The notes beneath the pieces were generated by a model, which had not been told where the DNA came from, made no database searches, and saw only the letters and a list, made by a program, of their open reading frames with translations. Positions 13,608-22,045 of a stretch of DNA of 32,528 bases are shown piece after piece. Source of the stretch: Candidatus Moraniibacteriota bacterium (GTDB lineage Bacteria; Patescibacteriota; Minisyncoccia; Moranbacterales; DUUL01); assembly GCA_027008775.1 (NCBI GenBank), contig JALVDV010000010.1:1-32528 (forward strand), written 5' to 3'. Every line of letters starts with the position of its first letter. Positions within the stretch are counted from its first letter, which is position 1. A program made the position numbers and the translations under genes.

Positions 13608-13622
13608 ATTCATGGCAAGCAA
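13595..13622 (-). promoter_or_regulatory. Predicted promoter of the membrane protein / sfsA / pcm run
   Basis: On the minus strand TTGCTT (13622-13617), 16 bases, TAAAAT (13600-13595) with the extended -10 TGT in front. Confidence 0.5.
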
Positions 13623-13630
13623 AATTCAAA

Positions 13631-13741
13631 TCATCTCAGGTGATTGGATTTCTGTTGTCTAGGTTGTAAAATAATTTTTTCTTTTGTAATAAAATTCAAT
13701 TGCGAAGAAGCAAAGTCTTTGTTGGTAAAAATGTCTGCCAT
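13631..13741 (-). CDS. Short open frame directly after the BRO-family gene
   Basis: ATG at 13741 follows the stop of the BRO frame after three bases and encodes 36 residues beginning MADIFTNKDFASS, ending with TGA at 13631. The tight spacing would allow translational coupling. It may be a small gene or the remnant of a longer one cut by the promoter repeat that follows. I see no recognisable domain. Confidence 0.3.
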   Translation of the reverse strand: MADIFTNKDFASSQLNFITKEKIILQPRQQKSNHLR

Positions 13742-13744
13742 AAT

Positions 13745-14578
13745 TTATTTTAACTTCTTCCGTTCTTTCTTTCTCGGTAGATAATTTTCTTTTGTTGAAA
13801 CTTTTTTACCACTTTTCTTTTCCAAATCTTTGCGAGCTTTGCCCGCTACCGAACCACCTTTTTGTGCGGCAACTTTGTTTTCGGGCAAACCCTGTGTATC
13901 AATATTTTTGGCGATTTCGGTTGTTGCCGCTTCGCCTAACATTGTAAAAATCAGCTCCAAGTCATTCATATGATCGCACAAATTCTCCCTTTTTAGTTTT
14001 TTAAATTTTTTGTATTCACTCGGCGTCATTCCAAAAGTCGCTTTTGAAATTTCCGCCGTCAAAATCGCGTATTCTTGTTCTTCTTTTACTCCGCGCTTTT
14101 TCCACTCATCGGTAAGTGTGGCACGGACCTCAATACCACGCATTCGTTTCTCAATCCAACTGTCGGGATACCCCTTGGCTTTATAAAGCGCTCTTGTGCG
14201 TTTGGTAGCTAGCTCGGGATCTTCAATTTCTTGCACTCGCTCATATCCAACTCGCGCCAGCCAGCGCTTAAACGGTTCGGCCTTGGGAGACGGTATTGAC
14301 TGAATAATACGGAAAATACCTTCTGTATTGGCGCAATTCAACTTTTGTATACCGCCTTTTGTTTGTATCGGAAGGGGGGTGGCAATTTACCCCCACCCTT
14401 TGGCAAGTTCAGGATCTCTGCGACGCATATCTTTGATATACCCTTTTGATTGTTTAGAATCTGTCAGCGCCGCCACCACATCTTCAATCACAAAGTACCA
14501 CTCCCCATCTTTGAGTGTTTTACGAATTTCTTTCTTTTGAAATATTGCGATTTTGGTTGTTATAATTTCTTTTGCCAT
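13745..14578 (-). pseudogene. BRO-family (Bro-N) protein gene interrupted by an in-frame TAA
   Basis: The minus-strand frame from ATG at 14578 would encode 277 residues but has a TAA at 14389-14387 (codon 64). On both sides the frame matches BRO-family proteins. Residues 1-63 carry KIAIFQKKEIRKTLKDGEWYF and VIEDVVAALTDS, ending RDPELAKGWG. After the stop come IATPLPIQTKGGIQKLNCA and PKAEPFKRWLARVGYERVQEI. The frame itself is intact, so a single C-to-T change (CAA Gln to TAA) would explain it. The C-terminal half holds a KGGSVAGKARKDLEKKSGKKV segment. A TTG at 14341 could restart translation of the second part, but no good ribosome site is seen. BRO proteins are DNA-binding and common on phages and mobile elements. 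Confidence 0.75.
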
Positions 14579-14640
14579 AATTTTTGATTTGCTTAAAATC
14601 GACATCGTTCTTGTTGTGTCACTTTTGCCGTCATAGATAC

Positions 14641-14660
14641 CCCCGCCCTTACAGGCGGGG
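14641..14660. repeat. GC-rich hairpin upstream of the BRO pseudogene
   Basis: CCCCGCC-CTTACA-GGCGGGG forms a seven-pair GC-only stem in an AT-rich region. Such hairpins occur at ends of IS200/IS605-type elements, but no tnpA or tnpB gene is here. A remnant is possible, not shown. Confidence 0.4.
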
Positions 14661-14849
14661 AGTTCTCGCTGGATGAATGACACGGTTGTATGTTATTTTT
14701 TTTGCTTGGAAAAGATAATAAGGGTTTTTGTATTAATCGTTTTGAAAACTTTTTGAACCGTTGCAGTTTTTGCAACGGTTGCTGTTTGAGTGTTTTGGTT
14801 GAGTTCTTTCTCGTTTAACCTAACCGGAAAATTCGCTTGTCAACCCCAT

Positions 14850-14898
14850 CCATTTTCCTGAAGTTGATTATTAACCGTTTGTTCTATTTTAGCACAAG
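14850..14898. repeat. 49-bp imperfect direct repeat, right copy
   Basis: This is the counterpart of 13559-13607. On the minus strand it again runs from a -10 box into an ATGG, but the frame opened there ends after 12 residues (MDGVDKRIFRLG), so it looks like a stranded promoter and start region. Confidence 0.65.
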
Positions 14899-14914
14899 GT
14901 TATCTGTTTTCCAA
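14886..14914 (-). promoter_or_regulatory. Predicted promoter reading toward the BRO pseudogene
   Basis: On the minus strand TTGGAA (14914-14909), 17 bases, TAAAAT (14891-14886) with an extended -10 TGC. It would give a leader of about 300 bases including two hairpins. Confidence 0.45.
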
Positions 14915-15037
14915 TTACGAGATAGTTGGCACTCTCGTGGCTCGCTCATTGCCTCCGATTAAAATTTTGTGGTTATTTTTGCACCAAAAGAAAAAGGGTT
15001 GTGCCAAACAGACGACTGGCGTAAATAAGCAATATTA

Positions 15038-16792
15038 TTAAACCAGTTTCTTGGTGATTTCATAAATTCTTCTACCAAGCAACTCAGTTCTTTGAGTTAT
15101 GTCATTTTCTGTCCATTGGTAATTATTATTTTCTAATTTTTCTACAACCTCTTTTACTAATTGAATAGAATCATTCTTTTTGTAGTATTCCGTAACTTTA
15201 TCTTTTATACTCGCATTTCCAGCTGCAGAATTTACATATTTTGAAAGTGGTAAAATATTCCCAATTTGATGCATACTCTCTAATTCAATATTTTCATCCC
15301 CAGATTGCGCAGCAATATGCTCAAGATTTGCTAAGTTTTCTTCAAAGTTAAAAGATGTCGCACTTTGTGTGTCTTCTAAGTTAATTTTTTGAAATACATA
15401 TCTTATTATATTTCTGTGTTTCGGTTTTCTGTAATCTATCTCCATAAAATTCTCCATGAACTCAGATTCTCCAGGAAATAGTTCTTCCAGTTTCTGAATA
15501 AATCTAGTATAAATATCACCGATTGCCTGAGTATCTTCTGAGCTAGTATTTTGAAACTCTTCCGCAAATTTACCATATAATTTTTCAACTTTATTAGCTT
15601 GTTTTTTCGAAATCGCTGAGTATGCAAAATGAAACTTTTCTGTTGCTCCTATAATATCTCGCACCGTTTTTGAGTCCACACTATTTCTTATGATAGACAT
15701 AAATAAAATATAAGACTGCGTGATCTCAAAACTGCGAATGTTTTTTAGAAATGTTAAAATCTGTGCATTATAATCTCTTTTCTCCGTCCAATTATAATCA
15801 ATTAAATCAAAAAACGAACGAAAAATTTTAGAATTTTCTACCAGATCATCAGCAACAGGGCTGTAACCATTTTGTTTTATATAATTTGAGAAATTTCTAT
15901 AGAGATTCTTTGAAGTTGTAAACTTCGTTCCGCCAAAATAAGAATGCCAAAAGTATTTAAGAAATGATTCCGTATTAACTTTCACAGCTGAAACATCTTC
16001 TATATTAGATATGACTTCTGACCACTTTGCTTTCATGCTTTCAAGATCATCATTAGCACTGGCATTTTTATAAAATAGATTTTTCAATAAATCCATATTA
16101 CCAAGCTCCTGACCTCGTGCATTGACTATCTCAAATGCTGTGTATGCTTCTTCATCAGAATCAACTTCTATTGTTACGACTCGCAATTTGTCTATACTGT
16201 CACTAATCTTTCTAAATGCTGCTAATGCACCTTCTGATTGAGTAATTAGATTTTTAACTTGTTCATATAAAAAGTTGTAGTTTTTATATACATTAAACTG
16301 ACTCAAAAGTTTTTTGAGTGGACGCTTGGGGGTAGTGCTTCCCTCTAAGATAAAACTATTAAAAAAATCTTCATCGCTGCTCCATACTTTTAAAGTATAA
16401 CCATCAATTTCTCCAAAAGAGGTCTTGTCTGTAAGACGATCAGATAAACTGCTAGCAAAACTAGACAAACGATCTTTTTCTAGATCTGACAATTTACCAC
16501 TGCTTAAAAATTCCTTGGAAATATCCCTTAAAACAGCTATGAGTATTGCTAACGTAATCATCCTCTGCTGACCATCAACTATGTCATAGACACCATCTTC
16601 TTTTTTTTGAAAGATAAATGAACCCAAAAACGATAAAGATATCGCTTCTTCACTAATTAGGTCATTAAAAAATTCCTCCACTCTTTCTTCACTCCAAACA
16701 TAAGGGCGTTGATAATCGGGGATTTGATATTTGTTACTATTAGTGTTGCTTGAAAAAATTTCAACACCTACTTTTTTTTCTTCAATCTTCAT
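15038..16792 (-). CDS. DUF262/DUF1524 protein, GmrSD-like type IV restriction candidate
   Basis: The 584-residue protein starts with a DUF262 domain: YQIPDYQRPYVWSEERVEEFF at about residues 22-42 and the nucleotide-site motif DIVDGQQRMITL near 69-80. The C-terminal part resembles DUF1524, with NLEHIAAQSG and HQIGNILPLSKYVN followed by a Lys-rich end. In GmrSD proteins these are the GmrS-like NTP-binding part and the GmrD-like HNH nuclease part, together cutting modified phage DNA. The nuclease motif, normally with a Pro after His-Ile (HILPQ), is HIAAQ here, so activity is uncertain. Arg is often AGA and Ile often ATA, and A+T is higher than in neighbours, which fits acquisition by transfer. 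Confidence 0.82.
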   Translation of the reverse strand: MKIEEKKVGVEIFSSNTNSNKYQIPDYQRPYVWSEERVEEFFNDLISEEAISLSFLGSFIFQKKEDGVYDIVDGQQRMITLAILIAVLRDISKEFLSSGKLSDLEKDRLSSFASSLSDRLTDKTSFGEIDGYTLKVWSSDEDFFNSFILEGSTTPKRPLKKLLSQFNVYKNYNFLYEQVKNLITQSEGALAAFRKISDSIDKLRVVTIEVDSDEEAYTAFEIVNARGQELGNMDLLKNLFYKNASANDDLESMKAKWSEVISNIEDVSAVKVNTESFLKYFWHSYFGGTKFTTSKNLYRNFSNYIKQNGYSPVADDLVENSKIFRSFFDLIDYNWTEKRDYNAQILTFLKNIRSFEITQSYILFMSIIRNSVDSKTVRDIIGATEKFHFAYSAISKKQANKVEKLYGKFAEEFQNTSSEDTQAIGDIYTRFIQKLEELFPGESEFMENFMEIDYRKPKHRNIIRYVFQKINLEDTQSATSFNFEENLANLEHIAAQSGDENIELESMHQIGNILPLSKYVNSAAGNASIKDKVTEYYKKNDSIQLVKEVVEKLENNNYQWTENDITQRTELLGRRIYEITKKLV

Positions 16793-16806
16793 ACTTTTAT
16801 ATATTA

Positions 16807-16812
16807 ATTATA
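16807..16812 (-). promoter_or_regulatory. -10 box in front of the DUF262 gene
   Basis: TATAAT on the minus strand, about 15 bases before the ATG at 16792. No good -35 box is seen (TTTAAG, 16 bases upstream, is the best), so the leader would be very short. Confidence 0.35.
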
Positions 16813-16871
16813 CCATTAAATTTTAATACTTAAACTTTATTACATTTTTTATCCTCTGTTAAAAATTAGAA

Positions 16872-17044
16872 TTACTTTGCTAAATCTGAAACGTTAACTC
16901 CAGGTGCTTTGGCAATTTTTTCATTGTTTCCAAAGTGAGGTTTTGCTTATCTGCTTCAAGATTGCTGATGTATGCACGCTCAATTTTAGTCGCGCGATAA
17001 ATATCGCCTCGTAACATTCTTTTCACTTCGCGAATTTTTTTCAT
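16872..17044 (-). pseudogene. XRE-type helix-turn-helix regulator, frameshifted near its end
   Basis: ATG at 17044 opens a minus-strand frame with a Cro/C1-type HTH: MKKIREVKRMLRGD, then IERAYISNLEADKQNLTLETMKK. The frame then ends at TAG (16880-16882) after 54 residues. If one A is added to the run of six at 16916-16921, the reading becomes KIAKAPGVNVSDLAK and a stop at 16872, the normal end of such domains. So a single-base loss in a homopolymer seems to have changed the last ~15 residues; it may be real or a sequencing error. The HTH core itself is whole. It sits next to the DUF262 gene and could have regulated it. Confidence 0.65.
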
Positions 17045-17077
17045 GTTCTGTCTGAATTTTTAATTATCAACATGCAT

Positions 17078-17107
17078 ATTATAGCATAATACAATTTATT
17101 GATGTAA
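17078..17107 (-). promoter_or_regulatory. Predicted promoter of the XRE regulator gene
   Basis: On the minus strand TTACAT (17107-17102), 18 bases, TATAAT (17083-17078) with an extended -10 TGC. Confidence 0.5.
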
Positions 17108-17206
17108 TGCAATGTATCTTGATGGGCAATGGTTTTGATTGATAGGTTGTTTTCTTTAGTTTTTAGTTTCAAAAAAACTCCACCTGGCAGAAAGATTTCC
17201 GTCCAC

Positions 17207-17240
17207 AAAAAAAACAGGCTTTTAATGAGCCTGTTTTTAT
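17207..17240 (-). terminator. Rho-independent terminator of tRNA-Ser(GGA)
   Basis: On the minus strand AACAGGCT pairs with AGCCTGTT, followed by a long T-run. It begins two bases after the tRNA CCA end. Confidence 0.8.
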
Positions 17241-17241
17241 T

Positions 17242-17329
<88 letters not shown>

Positions 17330-17380
17330 GGATTTTTTGATTTTGCTTGTCCTTTGCAAAACACCCCTTTTCACCAGCCC

Positions 17381-17409
17381 AGTATATCTTTCTTTATCCG
17401 ATTTGTCCA
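17381..17409 (-). promoter_or_regulatory. Predicted promoter of tRNA-Ser(GGA)
   Basis: On the minus strand TGGACA (17409-17404), 17 bases, TATACT (17386-17381), about 50 bases before the mature tRNA. Confidence 0.5.
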
Positions 17410-17428
17410 TACTAAAATAATCAAAATC

Positions 17429-20400
17429 TTACTCCCGCAAATTCCAAAGATCCAAGAATTCTTCGGAGTGTTTGTCTCGTTCATATTTTCGTTGCAAAAA
17501 GTCGCCGGAGAGAATATCGCGGGCGAAGTCTTGGATTTGCTCTTCCAGCTCCCTCACTTCCGCAGAAGAAAGACTGAACTCCCGGCGTTCAAAGCGACCG
17601 GTCTTTTTACTTTTTTCCACGAAATCCAAAACGCCCTCGCTGACTTTTATTTCCGGATGCCCGGTTTCAGCGTAGTGACGATCCAGTAAGAGTTTATAAA
17701 AAACCAGTTGCCGGCGGAGAGCTTCTTTTTCTTCTTTGGTTTTTTCTTGATAGGTGCGGCCGGTTTTGTAGTCCACCACGCGAATTTTGTTGTTAGGCAG
17801 GCGTTCTATTTTATCAATAATTCCGTAAAGACGCAGGTTTTCTCCGTTAAACAGTTTGAAAGTGGTGGAAAATTTTTTCTCCAATTGAATATCCAGATTA
17901 AAAGTGGCGGAATAATTTTGATAATACTCTTGCAACAAAGCTTGGCCTCTTTTGGCAATATCCGAGTAATATTTTGTCGGCACGAGAGTATTGGTCAAAC
18001 TTTGTTGGAAATATTGCAGAAGTTTCTTTTCCGATAGAACCTTGCCGGTTCGTTGGCACTCTTTGAAAAAGTCTTCCAGGGCCTGATGGATAATATTTCC
18101 AAAAATCATATTTTTGTTCGGCTGACTGGGTAATTGCAAAAGATTACGGAAAAAATATTTTAAAGGCGATTGGAAATAGTTGTTCAAAGCGGAAACGGAA
18201 AGTGTTCTTTTTAAAAACTCCGCCCGAACATATTCCGGACTGAAGACAGACAAGATCGGGCGACGCGGAGGTTGAAAAAGTTTGTTGATTTTTTTCCGAG
18301 TTTCCGTGGTCGGCGTCTTAATCTTTTCCGTCAATTCTTCGGGAAAAGCCGTTAAAAAACGAGAAGGGGTTTGCTCTCGTCCTTCCAGGTCCAAACGAGA
18401 ATAGCTGATTAAAACTTCTTTCTTTCCCCGAGTCAAAGCGACGTAGAATAATCTTTTTTCGTCTTCCACTTCGCCGGCTTGCTTGGAGATGGGCAATTTA
18501 AACGCTTGTCCCCTTTTTCGGCCCGGCCAAACGGAGTCGGTAAAATTGGTGATGTAAACCGTGTCAAACTCCAAACCTTTGGAACCATGGGCGGTCATCA
18601 AATTAACTCCGGCAGAATGATTATCTCGTCCCAAGTCAATGGTTAAATTGTATTTTTTGAGAATATCAATATATTCCAAAAAGTCCGACAAGTTGTAATC
18701 GCCTTGACTGAAGAATTGCTTGCGAATTTCATCAAAAAGTTTTTCCAAGCGTTTCAGTCCGGCGGAAGAGTCCGGTTTTTGCAGAATGTACTTCAGAAAG
18801 CCGGACTCCCGCGCAAACCATTCAAAAAATTCCAAAAAGTCAACCTGCGCCGATTTTTTCTGCGCTTCTTTTAACTTGTCAGCCAAGCTCAGCAGTTCAA
18901 TGGGGCGATTGATTTCCATTTTCTTCAGAGTTTCCGGAGAGGAAATAATATCCAAAATGATTCTTTCTTTTCTTTGCTTTCCCCGACGAAATTGAAGCCG
19001 ACGCAAAATTTTCATTACATCAAAAATGTCCAAGTTCCGAAAATCAACAAAGAGAAGTTTGGCCAAATATTCGTTTTCGTAGGGTTCGGCCACCGCTCGC
19101 AGAAAGATAATAAGTTTTTCAATGTCTTTGTTGTCCAGAATGTTCTCCTTGGAGAAAACTTTGTAAGGAATCTCATATTTGTCAAAAATATCTTTGATAG
19201 CAAAGAGATTTTTGTTTTGGCGGTAAAAAACAGCCAGAGAGTCGGGGTGGCAACCGGCGGATATTCTTTTTTTGATATCTTCCGCCAACCAAAGCAACTC
19301 TTCTTTGTAATCGCTAAATTCAGCCACTTTGACTTTGTGTTTTAATTCGGCCACCGTTTGATTTTTGGCGCGCAGTTTCGTTTTGCCGGCCAGAAGCGAA
19401 TGAGCCGAATCCAAAATTTGTTGACTGGAGCGGTAGTTATCAGTCAGATTGATGACTTTTACTCCCCGGTATTGTTTTTGGAAACGAAGAAAGTTTTCCA
19501 GGCTGGCTCCCTGAAAGGCGAAAATCGCCTGCTTTTCATCACCAACAGTAAAAACGTTGGGGCGGTCTTCATTGACGGCGGCGGAAGCGATCAACTCAAT
19601 CATCCTGTTTTGAGCTTGATTGGTGTCTTGGTGTTCGTCAACCAAAATATATTGATATTGTTCTTGTAAGACGGTCAGGTATTCCGGATTTTTCTCCGCT
19701 TCCTGCACAACGGCCAAAATCATATCGGAGAAGTCATACAGGTCCGACTTTTGCAAAGCCTCTTGATATTCGGAATATATTTTGGCCAACTCCTTCTGTT
19801 TTCCCTCTTCCCGAAAAATTTTTTGCTCCACCGATTTCTTCAGGTCTCCCTTTTGACGATTGCCGGAACGTCTTCGCAAAAAAGCCTCTTCGCCTTCTTC
19901 GGCCAAGATTCTTTCTCTGATATTCGGCAAACTCTTCCGGAATTCCTCCGGTGAAATGGCTTCCCTTTTCAGGTCGTCAATGGCAGTGATGATCTCCTTG
20001 GTGTAGTGAAAATCGGAGGCAAAGGTTTTCAAATATTCCAGATGATGTTTTTTGAGAATTTTTTCAATGATTTTAATTTGCTGAATTTCGGTAACCGGCC
20101 GGGCCACGTTGAAACGGGAAAAATATTCCGGATATTTTTTGATCTGGTCTTCGGCAAAAGAATGGAAAGTGAAAATATTAACTTGGTAAGCCAAGTCGGG
20201 TCCGACAAATTGACTGAGGCGATCACGCATGGCTTGAACGCCGGTGTTGGTAAAAGTAAGCGCCAAAATATTGTCCGCCAAATCGGCGCCCAATTTGTCA
20301 ATGATGTTGGCGATGCGTAGAGTTAAAATTTGCGTCTTGCCGGTACCGGGGCCGGCGATGACGGTTACCGGTCCTTCAATGGTATCAACCGCTTCTTTTT

Positions 20401-20467
20401 GATGACGGTTTAATTTTTTGTAACTTTCTTGAAATTGTTGTCGATAAATGGTTTTTTCTTTATTCAT
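17429..20467 (-). CDS. UvrD/Rep-family DNA helicase with C-terminal RecB-type nuclease domain
   Basis: The 1012-residue protein is a superfamily 1A helicase. Motifs seen in order are Q motif LNRHQKEAVD (19-28), Walker A AGPGTGKT (38-45), Ia TFHSFAEDQI, II VDEHQDTN (DEHQ; DExQ as usual), III GDEKQAIFAFQGA, IV NYRSSQQI, V VNLMTAHGSKGLEFDTVYI and VI RLFYVALTRGKKEVLI. Residues 756-930 add a PD-(D/E)XK nuclease: GNIIHQALEDF (His about 794), GIIDKIE (Asp about 885), VVDYKTG (D899, K901) and QLVFYKLLL. No Cys cluster for an iron-sulphur centre is visible. The layout is like AddA or the Pif/RecB-fused UvrD proteins used in break repair. The gene lies 65 bases after the sugar transferase gene. Confidence 0.92.
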   Translation of the reverse strand: MNKEKTIYRQQFQESYKKLNRHQKEAVDTIEGPVTVIAGPGTGKTQILTLRIANIIDKLGADLADNILALTFTNTGVQAMRDRLSQFVGPDLAYQVNIFTFHSFAEDQIKKYPEYFSRFNVARPVTEIQQIKIIEKILKKHHLEYLKTFASDFHYTKEIITAIDDLKREAISPEEFRKSLPNIRERILAEEGEEAFLRRRSGNRQKGDLKKSVEQKIFREEGKQKELAKIYSEYQEALQKSDLYDFSDMILAVVQEAEKNPEYLTVLQEQYQYILVDEHQDTNQAQNRMIELIASAAVNEDRPNVFTVGDEKQAIFAFQGASLENFLRFQKQYRGVKVINLTDNYRSSQQILDSAHSLLAGKTKLRAKNQTVAELKHKVKVAEFSDYKEELLWLAEDIKKRISAGCHPDSLAVFYRQNKNLFAIKDIFDKYEIPYKVFSKENILDNKDIEKLIIFLRAVAEPYENEYLAKLLFVDFRNLDIFDVMKILRRLQFRRGKQRKERIILDIISSPETLKKMEINRPIELLSLADKLKEAQKKSAQVDFLEFFEWFARESGFLKYILQKPDSSAGLKRLEKLFDEIRKQFFSQGDYNLSDFLEYIDILKKYNLTIDLGRDNHSAGVNLMTAHGSKGLEFDTVYITNFTDSVWPGRKRGQAFKLPISKQAGEVEDEKRLFYVALTRGKKEVLISYSRLDLEGREQTPSRFLTAFPEELTEKIKTPTTETRKKINKLFQPPRRPILSVFSPEYVRAEFLKRTLSVSALNNYFQSPLKYFFRNLLQLPSQPNKNMIFGNIIHQALEDFFKECQRTGKVLSEKKLLQYFQQSLTNTLVPTKYYSDIAKRGQALLQEYYQNYSATFNLDIQLEKKFSTTFKLFNGENLRLYGIIDKIERLPNNKIRVVDYKTGRTYQEKTKEEKEALRRQLVFYKLLLDRHYAETGHPEIKVSEGVLDFVEKSKKTGRFERREFSLSSAEVRELEEQIQDFARDILSGDFLQRKYERDKHSEEFLDLWNLRE

Positions 20468-20532
20468 AATTTGTTTGAGGGGTTGCGGTTTGAAAAATAT
20501 AAGAAGAGTTAAATTTGTTTCCGCCCCGATTT

Positions 20533-21957
20533 TTAGTTATTTTTTCTCTTGGCAAACAAACTGGGAATTGTCTTTAAAATGATTTTAATGTCTCCCCAAA
20601 GGGACCAGTTTTCAATATAGAAAATGTCCAGGCGCACCTCATCTTCAAAACTCAAATCACTACGTCCGGAAACTTGGGCCATACCGGTAATGCCGGGCTT
20701 GATGGTCAAAACTCGTTTGGCATAGTCTTGATATTTTTTTACTTCCAATGGCTGGTGCGGTCGGGGACCGACCAGACTCATTTCCCCTTTGAGAACATTG
20801 AAAAATTGAGGCAACTCATCAATAGAATATTTTTCCAAAAAAGTTCCAACTTTGGTTTTACGAGGATCGTTTTTGATTTTGTAAAGAGGCCCTTTTTTGA
20901 TTGACTGTTTGGCAATCAATTCCTCCAGAAATTTGAGAGCGCGACGGTTGTGTTCCGGCGAATACTGTTTGCCGTGACAATATTTGTTTTTCATATAACG
21001 AAATTTGTAGAGATCAAACTTGCCTTTGTGCCCCACTCTTTCATTTTTGAAAATAATCGGCCGTCCGCTTTCCAGCCAAACAGCTAAGGCGGCCAACAGC
21101 ATGGGGACACTGAAAATAATTATGCCGAGCAAAGCGCCGACAATATCAAAAATTCGTTTGATAATTTTGCCCCAGCCGTCCAAGGGAGTATTTTTAATTT
21201 CAATCAGAGGTTCGCCCAAGAAAATGTCCACGGAAAAATTGGAGGACTGCAACATAGTGGGCAAATATTTGAAAGTGATGCGACGCCGGATACAATAATT
21301 TTTCAATTTCAGAAGCTCGTCTTTGTCCACTTCGGGGGTGCATTCAATAATTTCGTCAATTCCCTTGAGTTGCCTAATACGTTCAATTCTTTGTAAGTCA
21401 ATTTTGTCCAGATGACCGACTATTTTATAGCCAAGGGACAAATCGTTTTTTACTTTTCTTTTAACAGTGGAACAAAAGCCGTTTAGTCCGATGAGCAAAA
21501 GACGGTGGCGACCGATACCTTTGGTTTTCAGAAGGTAGTTCTGAAAAAATCGCAGAGTAAGACGTCCCAAAGAAACAAAAAGAAAAACAAACAAGCCACC
21601 GGCCAGAATTATAAAACGAGAAGAAAACAAATCCCTGTTTAAGAAAAACAAAACAATGAAAATGGTTATGACGATGGCGGTGGCGCGGAATATTTGATAA
21701 ATTTGGCTGATGATTTTTCTGGTGCTTTTGATGCGATAAAGGCCGTCAATGGCGTAAGTGATTATGAAAAAGATACCAATAATTAGAACAAATTTTGCGT
21801 ATTGTCCTTTATTGATTATTTCCGACTGAGGCAGAGGAAAAATTTCTATTAAACGAGAGCGAAAACGCAAATAATAAACCAGAGCGCCGGCCAAGAGAAT
21901 CATTAAGTAATCAACCGGTACCTGCAAAGCGCTAAAAAATAATTCCGATTTCTTCAT
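20533..21957 (-). CDS. Polyprenyl-phosphate sugar-1-phosphate transferase (WbaP/WcaJ type)
   Basis: This enzyme moves a sugar-1-phosphate from a nucleotide sugar to the lipid carrier and starts glycan assembly at the membrane. The 474-residue protein has four N-terminal membrane helices (about 12-130), a CoA-binding-like middle (RHRLLLIGLNGF onward), a re-entrant hydrophobic helix after KRIFDIVGALLG, and the catalytic bacterial sugar transferase domain. Typical motifs there are GRPIIFKNERVG, LYKFRYMKN, YSIDELPQFFNVLKGEMSLVGPRP and KPGITGMAQVSGR. The sugar cannot be told. Its position among rhamnose, GT-C and polymerase genes fits a surface polysaccharide role. Confidence 0.93.
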   Translation of the reverse strand: MKKSELFFSALQVPVDYLMILLAGALVYYLRFRSRLIEIFPLPQSEIINKGQYAKFVLIIGIFFIITYAIDGLYRIKSTRKIISQIYQIFRATAIVITIFIVLFFLNRDLFSSRFIILAGGLFVFLFVSLGRLTLRFFQNYLLKTKGIGRHRLLLIGLNGFCSTVKRKVKNDLSLGYKIVGHLDKIDLQRIERIRQLKGIDEIIECTPEVDKDELLKLKNYCIRRRITFKYLPTMLQSSNFSVDIFLGEPLIEIKNTPLDGWGKIIKRIFDIVGALLGIIIFSVPMLLAALAVWLESGRPIIFKNERVGHKGKFDLYKFRYMKNKYCHGKQYSPEHNRRALKFLEELIAKQSIKKGPLYKIKNDPRKTKVGTFLEKYSIDELPQFFNVLKGEMSLVGPRPHQPLEVKKYQDYAKRVLTIKPGITGMAQVSGRSDLSFEDEVRLDIFYIENWSLWGDIKIILKTIPSLFAKRKNN

Positions 21958-22013
21958 AAAAAAATCAATTAAATCGCGTTGACAAAATCAGTATACACCA
22001 GAACAATTTAAAA

Positions 22014-22038
22014 TTAAAGGTGTTGAAAACACCTTTAA
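22014..22038 (-). terminator. Rho-independent terminator of rnpB
   Basis: TTAAAGGTGT-loop-ACACCTTTAA hairpin with a run of T (AATTTT) on the minus strand, 8 bases after the RNase P RNA 3' end. Confidence 0.75.
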
Positions 22039-22045
22039 TTTCAAG

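Larger units (their letters stand above)
14684..15037. other. Intergenic stretch without a recognisable gene
   Basis: The stretch holds a hairpin at 14756-14780 (AACCGTTGCA-GTTTT-TGCAACGGTT) and the right 49-bp repeat with a promoter (14886-14914). Apart from these I see only short open frames with no supporting signal. The region 14915-15037, downstream of the DUF262 gene, shows nothing clear. Confidence 0.5.

Noticed and set aside
14387-14389. TAA recoded as Gln
   Set aside because: Many other genes here end with TAA at the expected place, so one nonsense change is simpler.
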